This document shows positions 39,122-47,962 of a DNA stretch of 64,000 nt, piece by piece. Source of the DNA: Actinomycetospora sp. TBRC 11914 (GTDB taxonomy: Bacteria > Actinomycetota > Actinomycetes > Mycobacteriales > Pseudonocardiaceae); NCBI RefSeq assembly GCF_012933465.1, contig NZ_JABBND010000011.1:150686-214685 (forward strand), written 5' to 3'. The position numbers were made by a program, and so were the translations under genes. Numbering within the stretch: the stretch's first letter is position 1; every line of letters starts with the position of its first letter. The notes beneath the pieces are model-generated. The model did no database searches. It worked only from the letters and a program-made list of their open reading frames with translations, and was not told where the DNA came from.

Positions 39122-40195
39122 ATGGCGCAGATCGTCCTCGGCGTCGCCGCCCCCCACTCCCCGCTGCTCGCCGTCCGGCCCGACCAGTGGGAGCTGCCCG
39201 ACGGTGAGGCGGCCGTGGGCGGCGGGACCACGTCGTCGACGTTCCCTCCCCCGAGCCGCCACCACGGGCGGTTCCTCCTGCGCGGCGAGGTCCTCGACCA
39301 CGCCGGGCTCGCGGCGGCCCGCGCCGGCGAGGGCTGGGAGGAGCGCTGCACCCCGGACGCACGCCAGGACGCCTACGACCGGTGCCTGGCCGCGCAGGAG
39401 CGCCAGGCCGAAGCCCTCCTCGGGGCGGACCTCGACGCCATGGTGATCATCGGGGACGACCACCTCGAGTGGTTCGGCCACGGGGTGACGCCGAGCTTCA
39501 TGATCTACAACGGTGAACGCGTCACCAACTTCGCCCTCACGCCCGCGCAGCGTGAGCACGGCGTCGGCGTCCACAACAACCCCATCCGGCACGCCGGTCA
39601 GCTCGTCAACCGACCCCCGGAGGACACCGACTACCCCCTGCACCCCGAGCTGGCCGAGCACCTCGTGCGCTCGGTCGTCGCCGACCACATCGACATCGCC
39701 GAGTGCCGGAACCAGCCGGTCGGGCCGGACGGCGCGGTCCTCAACCTCCCCTACGCCTTCACCTTCGTGCAGCGCCGCATCCTCTCCGACCGGCTGCTGC
39801 CGATGGTGCCGGTCATGGTCAACGCGTACTTCCCGCCCATCCAGCCGACGGCGCGGCGGTGCTTCGAGTTCGGGCAGGCGCTGGGCCGGGCGATCCGGTC
39901 GTGGGACCGGCCGGACCGGATCGCGGTGGTGGCCGCCGGCGGGATGTCGCACGTGGTGATCGACGAGGAGCTCGACCGGCTCGTCCTGGACTCCCTGGCC
40001 CACCGCAAGCACGGCGACCTCACGGCGCTCCCGGAACCGTGGCTGCAGGGCGGCAACTCCGAGCTCAAGGAGTGGATCACCACCGCCGGGGTGCTCGCCG
40101 ACAGCGCCCTCGAGTTCCGCGAGCTGGACTACACGCAGGTCGTGCGCTCGGAGGCCGGGACCGGCCAGGGCATGGGCTACGGGATCTGGTCCTAG
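39122..40195 (+). CDS. Type II extradiol dioxygenase, LigB-like
   Basis: 357 residues. The N-terminal VAAPHSPLLA supplies the first iron His. VIIGDDHLEWFG, PLHPELAEHLVRS, VPVMVNAYFPPIQPT and VVAAGGMSHVVIDEELDRLVL are LigB-superfamily blocks, and the C-terminal GGNSELKEWITTAG is typical. It is longer than LigB (about 300 residues) and shorter than single-chain gallate dioxygenases (about 420 residues). No LigA-type alpha subunit is encoded nearby. The substrate may be protocatechuate, gallate, methylgallate or another catechol. It opens a plus-strand operon with AGGAG before ATG 39122. Confidence 0.88.
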   Translation: MAQIVLGVAAPHSPLLAVRPDQWELPDGEAAVGGGTTSSTFPPPSRHHGRFLLRGEVLDHAGLAAARAGEGWEERCTPDARQDAYDRCLAAQERQAEALLGADLDAMVIIGDDHLEWFGHGVTPSFMIYNGERVTNFALTPAQREHGVGVHNNPIRHAGQLVNRPPEDTDYPLHPELAEHLVRSVVADHIDIAECRNQPVGPDGAVLNLPYAFTFVQRRILSDRLLPMVPVMVNAYFPPIQPTARRCFEFGQALGRAIRSWDRPDRIAVVAAGGMSHVVIDEELDRLVLDSLAHRKHGDLTALPEPWLQGGNSELKEWITTAGVLADSALEFRELDYTQVVRSEAGTGQGMGYGIWS

Positions 40196-40201
40196 GCGGC
40201 C

Positions 40202-41029
40202 ATGGTCACGGTCGCCGACGTCCGCGAGCGGCTCCGGGATCGTCCCGTCGACCTCGAGGTCGGGCAGCACCGCGCCGACCTCGTCCGGGAGGCGCGGTTC
40301 CGCGGACCCGGCGGTTCCCGCGCCGACGCGCTCCTCGTCGAGCCGAACGGGGAGGCCACCGCCGCGGCGCTGCTCGTGCACCCCGCCTCCGGGGACCGGA
40401 CCAGCCTCCTCCCCGACGCCCTCGACCTCGCCGCCCACGGCGTCCGCTGCCTCCTGCCCCAGCTGGCTCCGGAACGCGTGCACGACGCCGAGGCGGGCGT
40501 CGCCTCCCGCGTCGGGTGGATCGAGACGCTCTGCCTCGGCCTCGCCGCCCTGCGGGCCTGCTCCCCGGACGGGGTGCCGGTCGGGTACGTCGGCCAGAAC
40601 CTCGGGGGGACGCTCGCCGGCGCGGTCGCCGCCGTCGACGGCGGGCTCGTCGCGGCCGTCACGGCCGCCGCGCTCCCGGACATGGGCGAGTTCTTCGCCT
40701 CCTCACCGCACCCGGTCGCCGAGGACCGGCGGACACGACACGGCCTCGCGACCGTCCTCGTCGTCCGGGAGGGCACAGCGGCGCTGGAACTGGTGGCGAC
40801 CGCCGGTGCGGCCCCGGGCACCCGGTGGTTCCTGCAGCTCGGCGGCCGGGACGACTGGCTGCCGACCGACGAGACGGTCGAGGCCTACCGCCGGCGACTC
40901 CCCGACGCGGAGATCGCGGTCTACCCGACGGCCGGCCACGGCCTCGCGATCCCGGAGGCCAGGACCGACCGCGTCGGCTGGCTCCGCCGTCACCTCGCCG
41001 CCTCGGCGACGGCGCGGTCGTCGTCGTGA
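40202..41029 (+). CDS. Dienelactone-hydrolase-like alpha/beta protein with altered nucleophile
   Basis: 275 residues, six bases after the dioxygenase stop. The alpha/beta hydrolase fold is suggested by AALLVHPASGDR, VGYVGQNLGGTLAG at the elbow, FLQLGGRDDWLPTDETVEAYRR and VYPTAGHGLAIPE with the catalytic His. The elbow reads G-Q-N-L-G, so Asn occupies the nucleophile position normally held by Ser or Cys. It may be non-hydrolytic or use another mechanism. It is probably coupled to the ring-cleavage step. Confidence 0.7.
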   Translation: MVTVADVRERLRDRPVDLEVGQHRADLVREARFRGPGGSRADALLVEPNGEATAAALLVHPASGDRTSLLPDALDLAAHGVRCLLPQLAPERVHDAEAGVASRVGWIETLCLGLAALRACSPDGVPVGYVGQNLGGTLAGAVAAVDGGLVAAVTAAALPDMGEFFASSPHPVAEDRRTRHGLATVLVVREGTAALELVATAGAAPGTRWFLQLGGRDDWLPTDETVEAYRRRLPDAEIAVYPTAGHGLAIPEARTDRVGWLRRHLAASATARSSS

Positions 41030-41189
41030 CCCGTGGGGCGTCGGGCCGTCGGCGGGAAAGCGCGCACGGTCGGCGGTCCGACGACTCCCGGCGCCGGGCA
41101 GGGGCTGCGATGCTCCCGTGACCGTGCCCGGTGGAGCCGCCGGCTCGGGGCGTCGGCAGGGGCATCGAGGCGGACCACGGGAGAGCGTC

Positions 41190-41855
41190 ATGTTCGCGGT
41201 GCTGTTCGAGGTGAACCCGGACCCCGATCGCTGGGACGACTACCTGGGGCGCGCCGCGTTGTTGCGCCCCGAGCTCGAACGGATCGACGGCTTCGTCGAG
41301 AACATCCGGTACCGCAGTCTGACCCGGGACGGGTGGATCCTGTCGCTGTCGACCTGGCGCGACGAGAAGTCCCTGGTCCGCTGGCGGACGCGGGCACGCC
41401 ACCACGACGTCCAGCAGCAGGGCCGCGACGAGATCCTCGCCGGCTACCGCCTGCGGGTGGGTCAGCTCACCGGCGACACCCACCTGCCCGCGGGCCACGA
41501 GTTGCTCGAGCAGCGGCTCGACGAGACGGCGGGCACGGCCACGACCGTCGAGGTCGCGACGGCACGCCACCGCGCCGAGGAGGTCACGGCGGCGACCGCG
41601 CCCGAGGTCGCCTCGTGGCTGGGACTCGTCCCCGACGCGGCGGGTCTGGTCGCGTGGGACGTCTTCGACGCCGTGCTCGAGCCCGGCGACGTCGTCCTGA
41701 TGACGTCCTGGAAGGACCACGCGTCGGCCCGGGCCCACGAGGCCGCCGTCGAGGGGCGGCGCGGGACGCGACGGCGGCGGGTGCGCGTCGTGCGCGACTA
41801 CGGCCTCGCCGACCGGTACGAGGCTCCCCAGTACTACCCCGACGTCACCCGGTGA
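41190..41855 (+). CDS. Antibiotic-biosynthesis-monooxygenase (ABM)-like protein
   Basis: 221 residues from ATG 41190, with GGGAG six bases upstream. MFAVLFEVNPDPDRWDDYL, followed by GFVENIRYRSLTRDGWILSLSTWRDEKSLVRWRTRARHH, is the ABM dimeric ferredoxin-like domain. A second, more diverged copy may occupy the C-terminal half (LMTSWKDHASARAHEAA). Members include cofactor-free oxygenases and heme-degrading proteins. It is the last gene of the plus-strand operon and converges on the Rieske gene, 15 bases apart. Confidence 0.75.
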   Translation: MFAVLFEVNPDPDRWDDYLGRAALLRPELERIDGFVENIRYRSLTRDGWILSLSTWRDEKSLVRWRTRARHHDVQQQGRDEILAGYRLRVGQLTGDTHLPAGHELLEQRLDETAGTATTVEVATARHRAEEVTAATAPEVASWLGLVPDAAGLVAWDVFDAVLEPGDVVLMTSWKDHASARAHEAAVEGRRGTRRRRVRVVRDYGLADRYEAPQYYPDVTR

Positions 41856-41870
41856 GCGGCGAGCACGTCC

Positions 41871-42962
41871 TCAGTTCTCCTTCCTGGCCAGCCGGAACAG
41901 GATCCGGCGGGCCATGAGCCCGGGCTTGTCGGTGGCGAAGCTGAGCTCGATGTGCGGGTCGGCGTCGTTCCGGACGACGTCCATGATCCATTCGAGGGCC
42001 TCGAGGTCCTCGGAGTAGGCCTGCTCGTGCGCCTCGACCATGAACCGGTCGATCGCCGGGTCACGGGGCCGGTAGTCCCGGGAGACGAACCACCAGTAGT
42101 GGATGGCGGTGTTCGACTCCGGGGTGAAGCAGTGGGTGATGTTGTAGCGGTAGAGACCGGGCTTGCCGGGATCGGGGTCGTGGTCGGTGATCCGGGCGAA
42201 GGCGGTGTGCACCGCGGGCGAGACGAAGCGGGCCTCGGAGCTGCGGTCGATCCGCTTGTGCATGATCTCGGCCGGGCGCCCGTAGACCCCGGGCGGCGCG
42301 CAGTCGGAGAGCTCGCGGCGGATGACGACCTGGTCGTGCTCGGTGGTGGCGGTGAGCTTCGAGCGGGCGTACTCCGGGGTCCCGACGGTGCCGGGGTGCA
42401 GGAACGGGAAGTGGGTCTGGTCGATGAGGTTCTCGTGCATCGAGACGTAGTCGGCCTCGATGTGGAAGTGCCCGGTGACCGTGCCCCACTCGACGTCGTC
42501 GGAGAGCCACGGGAGGTCGGGGATCAGGGACTCGTCGGCGAGGTCGGGGGCGCCGACCCAGATCCAGGTGACCGGCCCGCGGTCGACGACGGGGTAGGTC
42601 CGCACCGTCACCGTCGACGGCGTGCTGGACAGCGCCGGCATGTTGACGCACACGCCGTCGGCCTCGAACTCCATGCCGTGGTACCCGCAGATCAGGCGGT
42701 CACCCTCGAGCGTGCCCCTGGCCAGCGGGAAGGAGCGGTGCGGGCAGCGGTTGCGCATGGCGACGGGCTCGCCGGCCTCGGTGCGGTAGAGCACCACGTC
42801 GGCGCCGACGAGCTTGCGGGCCAGCGGGGTGCGGCCGATCTCGTCGGCGCGGGCCGCGACGTACCAGCAGTTGCGCACCAACGGGGTGGCGTGGGTGGCG
42901 AAGTTGCCCGGCTCGTGGGGCTCCATCGCGCCGAGGACGGTCTCGTCGGTGGTGAGGGTCAT
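41871..42962 (-). CDS. Rieske non-heme iron oxygenase, vanillate demethylase/phthalate dioxygenase type
   Basis: 363 residues. The Rieske cluster is CPHRSF...CGYHGMEF (C-x-H and C-x2-H). The mononuclear iron site is seen as HENLIDQTHFPFLH, preceding TVGTPEYA. The size and single-subunit form match VanA-type demethylases and related aromatic-acid oxygenases. The reductase gene lies directly upstream (42976). It probably generates a diphenol such as protocatechuate or gallate from a methoxylated or carboxylated precursor for ring cleavage. ATG 42962 has AGGAGG upstream. Confidence 0.9.
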   Translation of the reverse strand: MTLTTDETVLGAMEPHEPGNFATHATPLVRNCWYVAARADEIGRTPLARKLVGADVVLYRTEAGEPVAMRNRCPHRSFPLARGTLEGDRLICGYHGMEFEADGVCVNMPALSSTPSTVTVRTYPVVDRGPVTWIWVGAPDLADESLIPDLPWLSDDVEWGTVTGHFHIEADYVSMHENLIDQTHFPFLHPGTVGTPEYARSKLTATTEHDQVVIRRELSDCAPPGVYGRPAEIMHKRIDRSSEARFVSPAVHTAFARITDHDPDPGKPGLYRYNITHCFTPESNTAIHYWWFVSRDYRPRDPAIDRFMVEAHEQAYSEDLEALEWIMDVVRNDADPHIELSFATDKPGLMARRILFRLARKEN

Positions 42963-42975
42963 CTCCGGGCCTCCT

Positions 42976-43956
42976 TCAGCTGAGGTCGAGGTCGACGAGG
43001 CCGCCCTTGGCCCGTGAGCAGCAGATCGTGAGCTGGGTGGATGCGCAGCGTTCGTCGATCGTCAGGTAGCTGTCGCGGTGGTCGATGCCCTCGTGGGGGT
43101 CGAGCACGTCGGTGAGGCACAGGCCGCACTCGCCGCGGCGACAGTCGGACAGGGTGTCGACGCCGGCGCGCTCGAGGGCGTCGAGGATCGTGGTGCCGGC
43201 GCCGACCTCGACGACCCGGCCGGTCGCCAGGCGGACGGCGAAGTCGGTGTCCTCGGGGCGGTGGGCGGCGTTGAACACCTCGTAGCGCACCCGGTCCGGG
43301 TCCCAGCCGCGCGCGACGGCGGCGTCGCGCAGTCCGTCGATCATCGGGCCGGGGCCGCAGACGTACACCGTGGTCCCCGGTGGCTGCCACGCCAGCAGTG
43401 CGTCGAGGTCCGGATGGCCGTCGCGACGACCCTCGTGGATCGTCACGGCGTCGCCGCCCATGGCCTCGACCTCGTCGACGTAGGCCATCGCGGCCCGGTC
43501 GAGCCCCCCGTAGAACACGGTGAAGCTCTGCCGGCGCACCAGCAGCGAGCGCATCATCGCCAGGATCGGGGTGATCCCGATGCCGCCGGCGACGAGCAGG
43601 ACGTGCGGCAGGTTGCGGGCCAGCCGGAACGAGCCGATCGGCCGGGAGACCGTCACGCGGGTCCCGGGGCGGAAGTGCTGGTGGATGTACGACGAGCCGC
43701 GGGAGCGGTCCTCCCGCTGGACGGCGATCCGCCAGAACGGCTCGTGCGCCTCGTCCAGCGACAGCGGCCCGACGACGGAGTAGTGGCGCAGGAACCGGCC
43801 CCGGCTGCCGCCGAACCGCAGCTCGAGGTGGCTCCCCGCCTCGGCCATCGGCAGGGGGCGGCCGTCCGCCGCGCCGAGGGTGAGCTCGGCGATGCGCTCG
43901 GTCAGCGACCGCCGTCCCAGCACCACGGCGTCGAGGTACCTGTCGTTCATGCTCAC
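42976..43956 (-). CDS. VanB/phthalate-dioxygenase-reductase-type flavoprotein
   Basis: 326 residues in three domains. The flavin-binding barrel has RHYSVVGP, the NAD domain has LLVAGGIGITPILAMMRSL and VYVCGPGPMIDGL, and the C-terminal plant-type 2Fe-2S domain has CRRGECGLC with a fourth Cys in LTICCSRAKGG. It passes electrons from NAD(P)H to the Rieske oxygenase encoded 13 bases downstream. Its own promoter region (43957-44099) carries TAGCGT at a -10 position and an ATTGTTGACAAT operator further upstream. Confidence 0.92.
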   Translation of the reverse strand: MSMNDRYLDAVVLGRRSLTERIAELTLGAADGRPLPMAEAGSHLELRFGGSRGRFLRHYSVVGPLSLDEAHEPFWRIAVQREDRSRGSSYIHQHFRPGTRVTVSRPIGSFRLARNLPHVLLVAGGIGITPILAMMRSLLVRRQSFTVFYGGLDRAAMAYVDEVEAMGGDAVTIHEGRRDGHPDLDALLAWQPPGTTVYVCGPGPMIDGLRDAAVARGWDPDRVRYEVFNAAHRPEDTDFAVRLATGRVVEVGAGTTILDALERAGVDTLSDCRRGECGLCLTDVLDPHEGIDHRDSYLTIDERCASTQLTICCSRAKGGLVDLDLS

Positions 43957-44034
43957 TCCGTCTGCGGCATCCGTGGCGCGCGAGGGTGGTTGCTCGGGAA
44001 CCGGCCCCGCGAGGGCGACCCGGTGATGGGAGAC

Positions 44035-44063
44035 ACGCTACGTCCCTGACAACTCTCGTCACA
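44035..44063 (-). promoter_or_regulatory. Candidate promoter for reductase-Rieske operon
   Basis: On the minus strand, TGTGAC (44063-44058) and TAGCGT (44040-44035) are 17 bases apart. TAGCGT is the same -10 hexamer as in the two transporter promoters at 50914 and 52682. Confidence 0.45.
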
Positions 44064-44077
44064 AGATGCGTGACGTA

Positions 44078-44089
44078 ATTGTTGACAAT
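44078..44089. promoter_or_regulatory. ATTGTTGACAAT GntR-type operator
   Basis: The best palindromic copy of a motif also found at 48732, 50956, 51847 and 52634, all next to promoters. FCD-type GntR regulators encoded at 48825, 51037 and 51769 are candidate binders. Confidence 0.6.
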
Positions 44090-44099
44090 AAGTCGGGGG

Positions 44100-45119
44100 T
44101 CAGCGTCCCTGGCGGCGCAGGAGGGCGTCGAGGCGCGGGTAGACGCGCCGGGCGTTGCGCTCGTAGACCTTCTCCCGGTCCTCGGGCTCGAGCTTGAGCG
44201 CGTCGACGTAGCGGCGGGTGTCGTCGAAGTGGTGCCCGGACCGCGGATCGATCCCGCGGACCGCGCCGACCATCTCCGAGCCGAACAGGACGTTGTCGGT
44301 CTCGATGACCTCGAAGAGCAGGTCGATGCCGGGCTGGTGGTAGACGCAGGTGTCGAAGAAGACGTTGCCCATCACCGCGTCCTCCACGGGCGGGCGGCCG
44401 AGCATGTCGGCCAGCCCGCGGAAGCGGCCCCAGTGGTAGGGCACGGCGCCGCCGCCGTGCGGGATGACCAGCCGCAGCTCGGGCAGGTCGCGGAACAGGT
44501 CGCCCTGCACGAGCTGCATGAACGCGGTGGTGTCGGCGTTGAGGTAGTGCGAGCCGGTGGCGTGGAAGTTCGGGTTGGTGACCGCCGAGACGTGCACCAT
44601 CGCCGGGACGTCGAGCTCGACCAGGGCCTCGTAGAACGGGTACCAGGACCGGTCGGTCAGCGGCGCGGAGGTCCAGTGCCCGCCGGAGGGGTCGGGGTTG
44701 AGGTTGGCCCCGACGAACCCCAGCTCCTCGACACAGCGGCGGAGCTCGGTGATCGAGTGCTCGATCGGCACGCCCGGCGACTGCGGCAGCTGGCAGACCC
44801 CGGCGTAGTGCTGGGGGAACAGGTCGACGACGCGGGCGACGAGGTCGTTGCAGGCGCGGGTCCAGGCGGTGCTGACCGCCTCGTCGCCGCGGTGGTGGCC
44901 CATCGCGGACGCGCGCGGGGAGAAGATCGTCAGGTCGATCCCGCGCTCGCTCATCAGCGGCAGCTGGCTGCCCTCGATGCTCTCCCGGATCTCCTCGTCG
45001 GAGATGTCGGGGTAGAGCGGCGCCGGCTCCCCGGCGTCGAACGCCGCGGTCTGGGCCTCGCGCCAGGAGGTGTGCGCGGCCGGGGCGGTGGTGTAGTGGC
45101 CGTGGCAGTCGATGATCAC
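44100..45119 (-). CDS. ligJ: 4-oxalomesaconate hydratase-like amidohydrolase
   Basis: 339 residues. The N-terminal metal motif is IIDCHGHYTTAP. VGANLNPDPSGGHWTSAPLTDRSWYPFYEALVEL, MVHVSAV, LRLVIPHGGGAVPYHWGRFRGLAD and VLFGSEMVGA follow the LigJ pattern. LigJ hydrates OMA to 4-carboxy-4-hydroxy-2-oxoadipate. It overlaps the upstream DUF1932 gene by four bases. LigK- and LigU-like genes in the same operon support the assignment. Confidence 0.85.
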   Translation of the reverse strand: MIIDCHGHYTTAPAAHTSWREAQTAAFDAGEPAPLYPDISDEEIRESIEGSQLPLMSERGIDLTIFSPRASAMGHHRGDEAVSTAWTRACNDLVARVVDLFPQHYAGVCQLPQSPGVPIEHSITELRRCVEELGFVGANLNPDPSGGHWTSAPLTDRSWYPFYEALVELDVPAMVHVSAVTNPNFHATGSHYLNADTTAFMQLVQGDLFRDLPELRLVIPHGGGAVPYHWGRFRGLADMLGRPPVEDAVMGNVFFDTCVYHQPGIDLLFEVIETDNVLFGSEMVGAVRGIDPRSGHHFDDTRRYVDALKLEPEDREKVYERNARRVYPRLDALLRRQGR

Positions 45120-45898
45120 GCGGACCCTCCCTGGTCACGGATCGCGGCGAGCAGGTCGTGGGCGGCGGTGGCGACGCGGGGCTCGACCTCCAGCTCGCGC
45201 AGCTGCTCGGCGGCGGCCGCCATCTCGTCGGTCCGACGACGGGCGTGGCGGTGCGTGCCGTCGACCAGCCGGTCCAGCGAGTCCTCGGTGAACCCGGCGA
45301 GCTCGCTCGCGATGTCCTCGGCGAGCCAGCTCTCGCAGCCGGCCGCCTTCGCGCCCTCGAGGGCCTCGACCACCGCCGCGGCGAGGCCCTTGTAGAACAC
45401 GCTGCGCAGCAGCTTGCGGGAGATCGCGGTTCCGGCCGGGCCGGGCTGCACGGTGACCTCGGCGCCGAGGGGCCGCAGCATCGCCGCGTAGCCCTCGGCG
45501 GCCTCGCCGGAGACGAGCATCGGGGTCCGCAGGCCCTTGCCCGGCACGGGCGACATCAGGGCGACGTCGACGACGTCGGCCGCACCGGCCGCCGTCGTCA
45601 CCAACTCCGCCTTGACCCCGGGCGAGGCGGTGTTGAGGTCCGCCCAGATCGTGCCCGGGGCCAGACCGGGGAGGGCGTTCGTCAGGGCGGTCAGGGCGTC
45701 GTGGGAGCTGTTGACCGACAGCACGAGCTCGGCGTCGCGGACGGCGTCGGCCTCGTCGGCCCGGGCGGTGATGCCGCCGGCCGGCGTGACCTTCGGGTCG
45801 TACCCGCGGACGTCCGCGCCGGCGGCGACGAGGTCGGCGGCGATGTCCGAGCCGGCCTCGCCCAGCCCGAGCAGCGCCACCCGCAGCGGGGCGCTCAT
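45116..45898 (-). CDS. NAD-binding 6-phosphogluconate-dehydrogenase-like protein (DUF1932)
   Basis: 260 residues. The Rossmann motif is VALLGLGEAGSDIA. WADLNTASPGVKAEL, VDVALMSPVPGKGLRTPML and a C-terminal DUF1932 helix bundle with ISRKLLRSVFYKGLAAAVVEALEGA (likely catalytic Lys) are visible. It is related to beta-hydroxyacid dehydrogenases. Its place between LigJ-like and type I dioxygenase genes, with four-base overlaps on both sides, ties it to aromatic-acid breakdown; the exact reaction is unknown. Confidence 0.82.
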   Translation of the reverse strand: MSAPLRVALLGLGEAGSDIAADLVAAGADVRGYDPKVTPAGGITARADEADAVRDAELVLSVNSSHDALTALTNALPGLAPGTIWADLNTASPGVKAELVTTAAGAADVVDVALMSPVPGKGLRTPMLVSGEAAEGYAAMLRPLGAEVTVQPGPAGTAISRKLLRSVFYKGLAAAVVEALEGAKAAGCESWLAEDIASELAGFTEDSLDRLVDGTHRHARRRTDEMAAAAEQLRELEVEPRVATAAHDLLAAIRDQGGSA

Positions 45899-46851
45899 GC
45901 GCTCTCACCGACCGGCGGGGTGCCGTGGGTGTGGAAGGACGCGATGGTCTTCAGCCCCCAGGCCTGGCCCTTCGCCCGCTCGGCCTCGGTCCAGTCCACC
46001 GGCTGCCAGTCCGGGGCGAGCACCAGCCGCGCCCCGGCGTTGCACAGCTCGATGCGGTTGCCGCCGGGCTCGTAGACGTAGAGGAAGAACGTCTGCTGGA
46101 TGGCGTGCTTGTGCGGGCCGGTCTCGATGAACACGCCCTGGTCGAGCGCGATGTCGGCGGCCCGCAGGATGTCCGCGCGGGTGTCGGTCGCGAAGGCGAT
46201 GTGGTGCAGCCGCCCCGGGGTCGCGGTCCAGTCGCGGGTGTAGACGGCGTCGTAGCCCTTGTTGGTGAAGGTGGTCCAGCTCCCGGCGATGGTGCCGTCG
46301 TCGAGCACGATCTGCTCGGTGACCAGCGCGCCGAGGGTGTCCCGCAGGTAGTCCCGGTTCGGCACGACCTCCACGCCGAGGAAGTTCACGTGGTCCAGGC
46401 GCCGCACACACACCCCGCGGCCCGGGTAGGCCTGGGCCTGGTTCTTCAGCGACGGCGCGAGCCCGGCCGGCGCGGAGTACCACTCCGACTCGTAGTAGAT
46501 GCCGAACTCGTGGCCGTCCGGGTCGCGGAAGAGGTAGGTGGGGCCGACGCCGGGGTCGCCGTCGACCCAGCCGACGCCGTGGCCGCCGGCCTCGATCTCC
46601 TTGACCCGCCGCTCGAGCGCCTCGGGGCTGGCCGCGCGGACGTTGGTGCGCCCGATGCCGGAGGTCTCGTGGGCGGTGAGCTTGATGGTGGTCTGCTCGT
46701 AGTCGTCGAAGGCGTGCAGGAACACCGAGTCGCCGGCCGTCCCGGTGACGGTCAGGCCGAGGTAGTCGGTGAAGAACGCGACCGACTCGTCGAGGACGGG
46801 CGTGCGCAGCTCGAGGTGGGCGAGGTGGGCGACCTCGTGCATGGGAGGCAT
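45895..46851 (-). CDS. Type I extradiol dioxygenase (catechol 2,3-dioxygenase family)
   Basis: 318 residues, two vicinal-oxygen-chelate modules. The N-terminal module has AHLELRTPVLDESVAFFTDYLGL. The C-terminal module has the iron ligands in RLDHVNFLG, RLHHIAFATD and GNRIELCNAG (His, His, Glu). The size fits XylE/TodE-like enzymes. It is a second, unrelated ring-cleavage enzyme besides the LigB-like protein, implying two catecholic substrates or alternative cleavage of one. It overlaps the DUF1932 gene by four bases. Confidence 0.9.
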   Translation of the reverse strand: MPPMHEVAHLAHLELRTPVLDESVAFFTDYLGLTVTGTAGDSVFLHAFDDYEQTTIKLTAHETSGIGRTNVRAASPEALERRVKEIEAGGHGVGWVDGDPGVGPTYLFRDPDGHEFGIYYESEWYSAPAGLAPSLKNQAQAYPGRGVCVRRLDHVNFLGVEVVPNRDYLRDTLGALVTEQIVLDDGTIAGSWTTFTNKGYDAVYTRDWTATPGRLHHIAFATDTRADILRAADIALDQGVFIETGPHKHAIQQTFFLYVYEPGGNRIELCNAGARLVLAPDWQPVDWTEAERAKGQAWGLKTIASFHTHGTPPVGESA

Positions 46852-46879
46852 GTCGTTCTCCGGAGGGATGCGGGGTGGC

Positions 46880-47962
46880 TCAGGCGCGGGGGAAGGCGGT
46901 GCCGTCGAAGAGCTTGCGGGCGGTGCGGACCACGCCGGAGCGCTCGACGCGGGGCGGGGTGGCGGTGGTGTCGACGACGACGTCGACCAGGAAGTGACCG
47001 GTGGGGTGCTCGACGTCGACCCGGCTGGAGTCGGCGGGCCAGCCCGCGGTCAGCTCGTGGCCGACGGCGTCGGGCAGCAGCATCCCGGTGACCACGCTGA
47101 CCGCGGCGAGCACACCGATCGCGGTGTGCGGGGCGACCGGGATGAACGAGCGGGTCGCCACCTGCCCGCCGTCGGTCGGCGGGGCGAGCAGCACGGTCTT
47201 GGGCACCGAGGAGGCGCTCACGTCGCCGAGGCCCATGAGCGCGCCGGCCTTGGCGCGGAAGGCGTCGACCCGCTGCGCCAGGGCGGTGTCGGCGGCGAGC
47301 TCCTCGTGGGTCTCGTGGCCGGTCAGCCCGAACGCCGACGCCAGGGCGAGGACCACGGGCATGCCGTTGTCGACGCAGGTGACCTCGACGCCGTCGACGG
47401 TGTCCCGGACGTGGCCGGTCGGCAGGAGGGCACCCGTCGTCGAGCCCTCGGTGTCGGTGAAGGCCAGCGTGATCCCGGCGGCGGTGCCCGGGACCCCGGC
47501 GATCGCCACGTCACCGCGGTAGGTCACCCGGCCGCCCGGGGTGGGGACGGTGGCGACCGCGACGCTGTCGGAGTTGACCATGCGGATGCGCACCGTCGTC
47601 TCGGCGTCGGTCGCCGGCACCAGGCCACGTTCGATCGCGAAGGGGCCGACGCCGGCGAGGATGTTGCCGCAGTTCTGGGCGTGCGAGACGGTCGCCTCGG
47701 CCACCCCGAGCTGCAGGAACAGGTAGTCGACGTCGGCGTCGTCGCGCGGCGAGGGCGAGACCACCGCGACCTTGCTCGTCAGCGACGTAGCCCCGCCCAG
47801 CCCGTCGATCTGGCGCGGGTCGGGGGTCCCCATCAGCCGCAGCAGCAGATCGTCGCGGACGGCCGGATCGGTCGGTAGGTCGGCCGCGGTGAAGTACAGG
47901 CCCCGCGAGGTGCCGCCGCGCAGCATGGTGGTGCGGACACCGGTCTCGTCGTCGCCGCTCAT
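46880..47962 (-). CDS. ligU: 4-oxalomesaconate tautomerase-like (PrpF/GalD family)
   Basis: 360 residues. The N-terminal RTTMLRGGTSRGLYF and the following DGLGGATSLTSKVAVVSPS are diagnostic of PrpF/GalD/LigU isomerases. HAQNCGNILAGVGPFAIE, VTCVDNGMPVVL and FIPVAPHTAIGVLAAVSV complete the match, with Lys and Cys of the active site in the expected blocks. LigU/GalD converts tautomers of OMA before hydration. The ATG overlaps the LigK-like stop by four bases. Confidence 0.87.
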   Translation of the reverse strand: MSGDDETGVRTTMLRGGTSRGLYFTAADLPTDPAVRDDLLLRLMGTPDPRQIDGLGGATSLTSKVAVVSPSPRDDADVDYLFLQLGVAEATVSHAQNCGNILAGVGPFAIERGLVPATDAETTVRIRMVNSDSVAVATVPTPGGRVTYRGDVAIAGVPGTAAGITLAFTDTEGSTTGALLPTGHVRDTVDGVEVTCVDNGMPVVLALASAFGLTGHETHEELAADTALAQRVDAFRAKAGALMGLGDVSASSVPKTVLLAPPTDGGQVATRSFIPVAPHTAIGVLAAVSVVTGMLLPDAVGHELTAGWPADSSRVDVEHPTGHFLVDVVVDTTATPPRVERSGVVRTARKLFDGTAFPRA

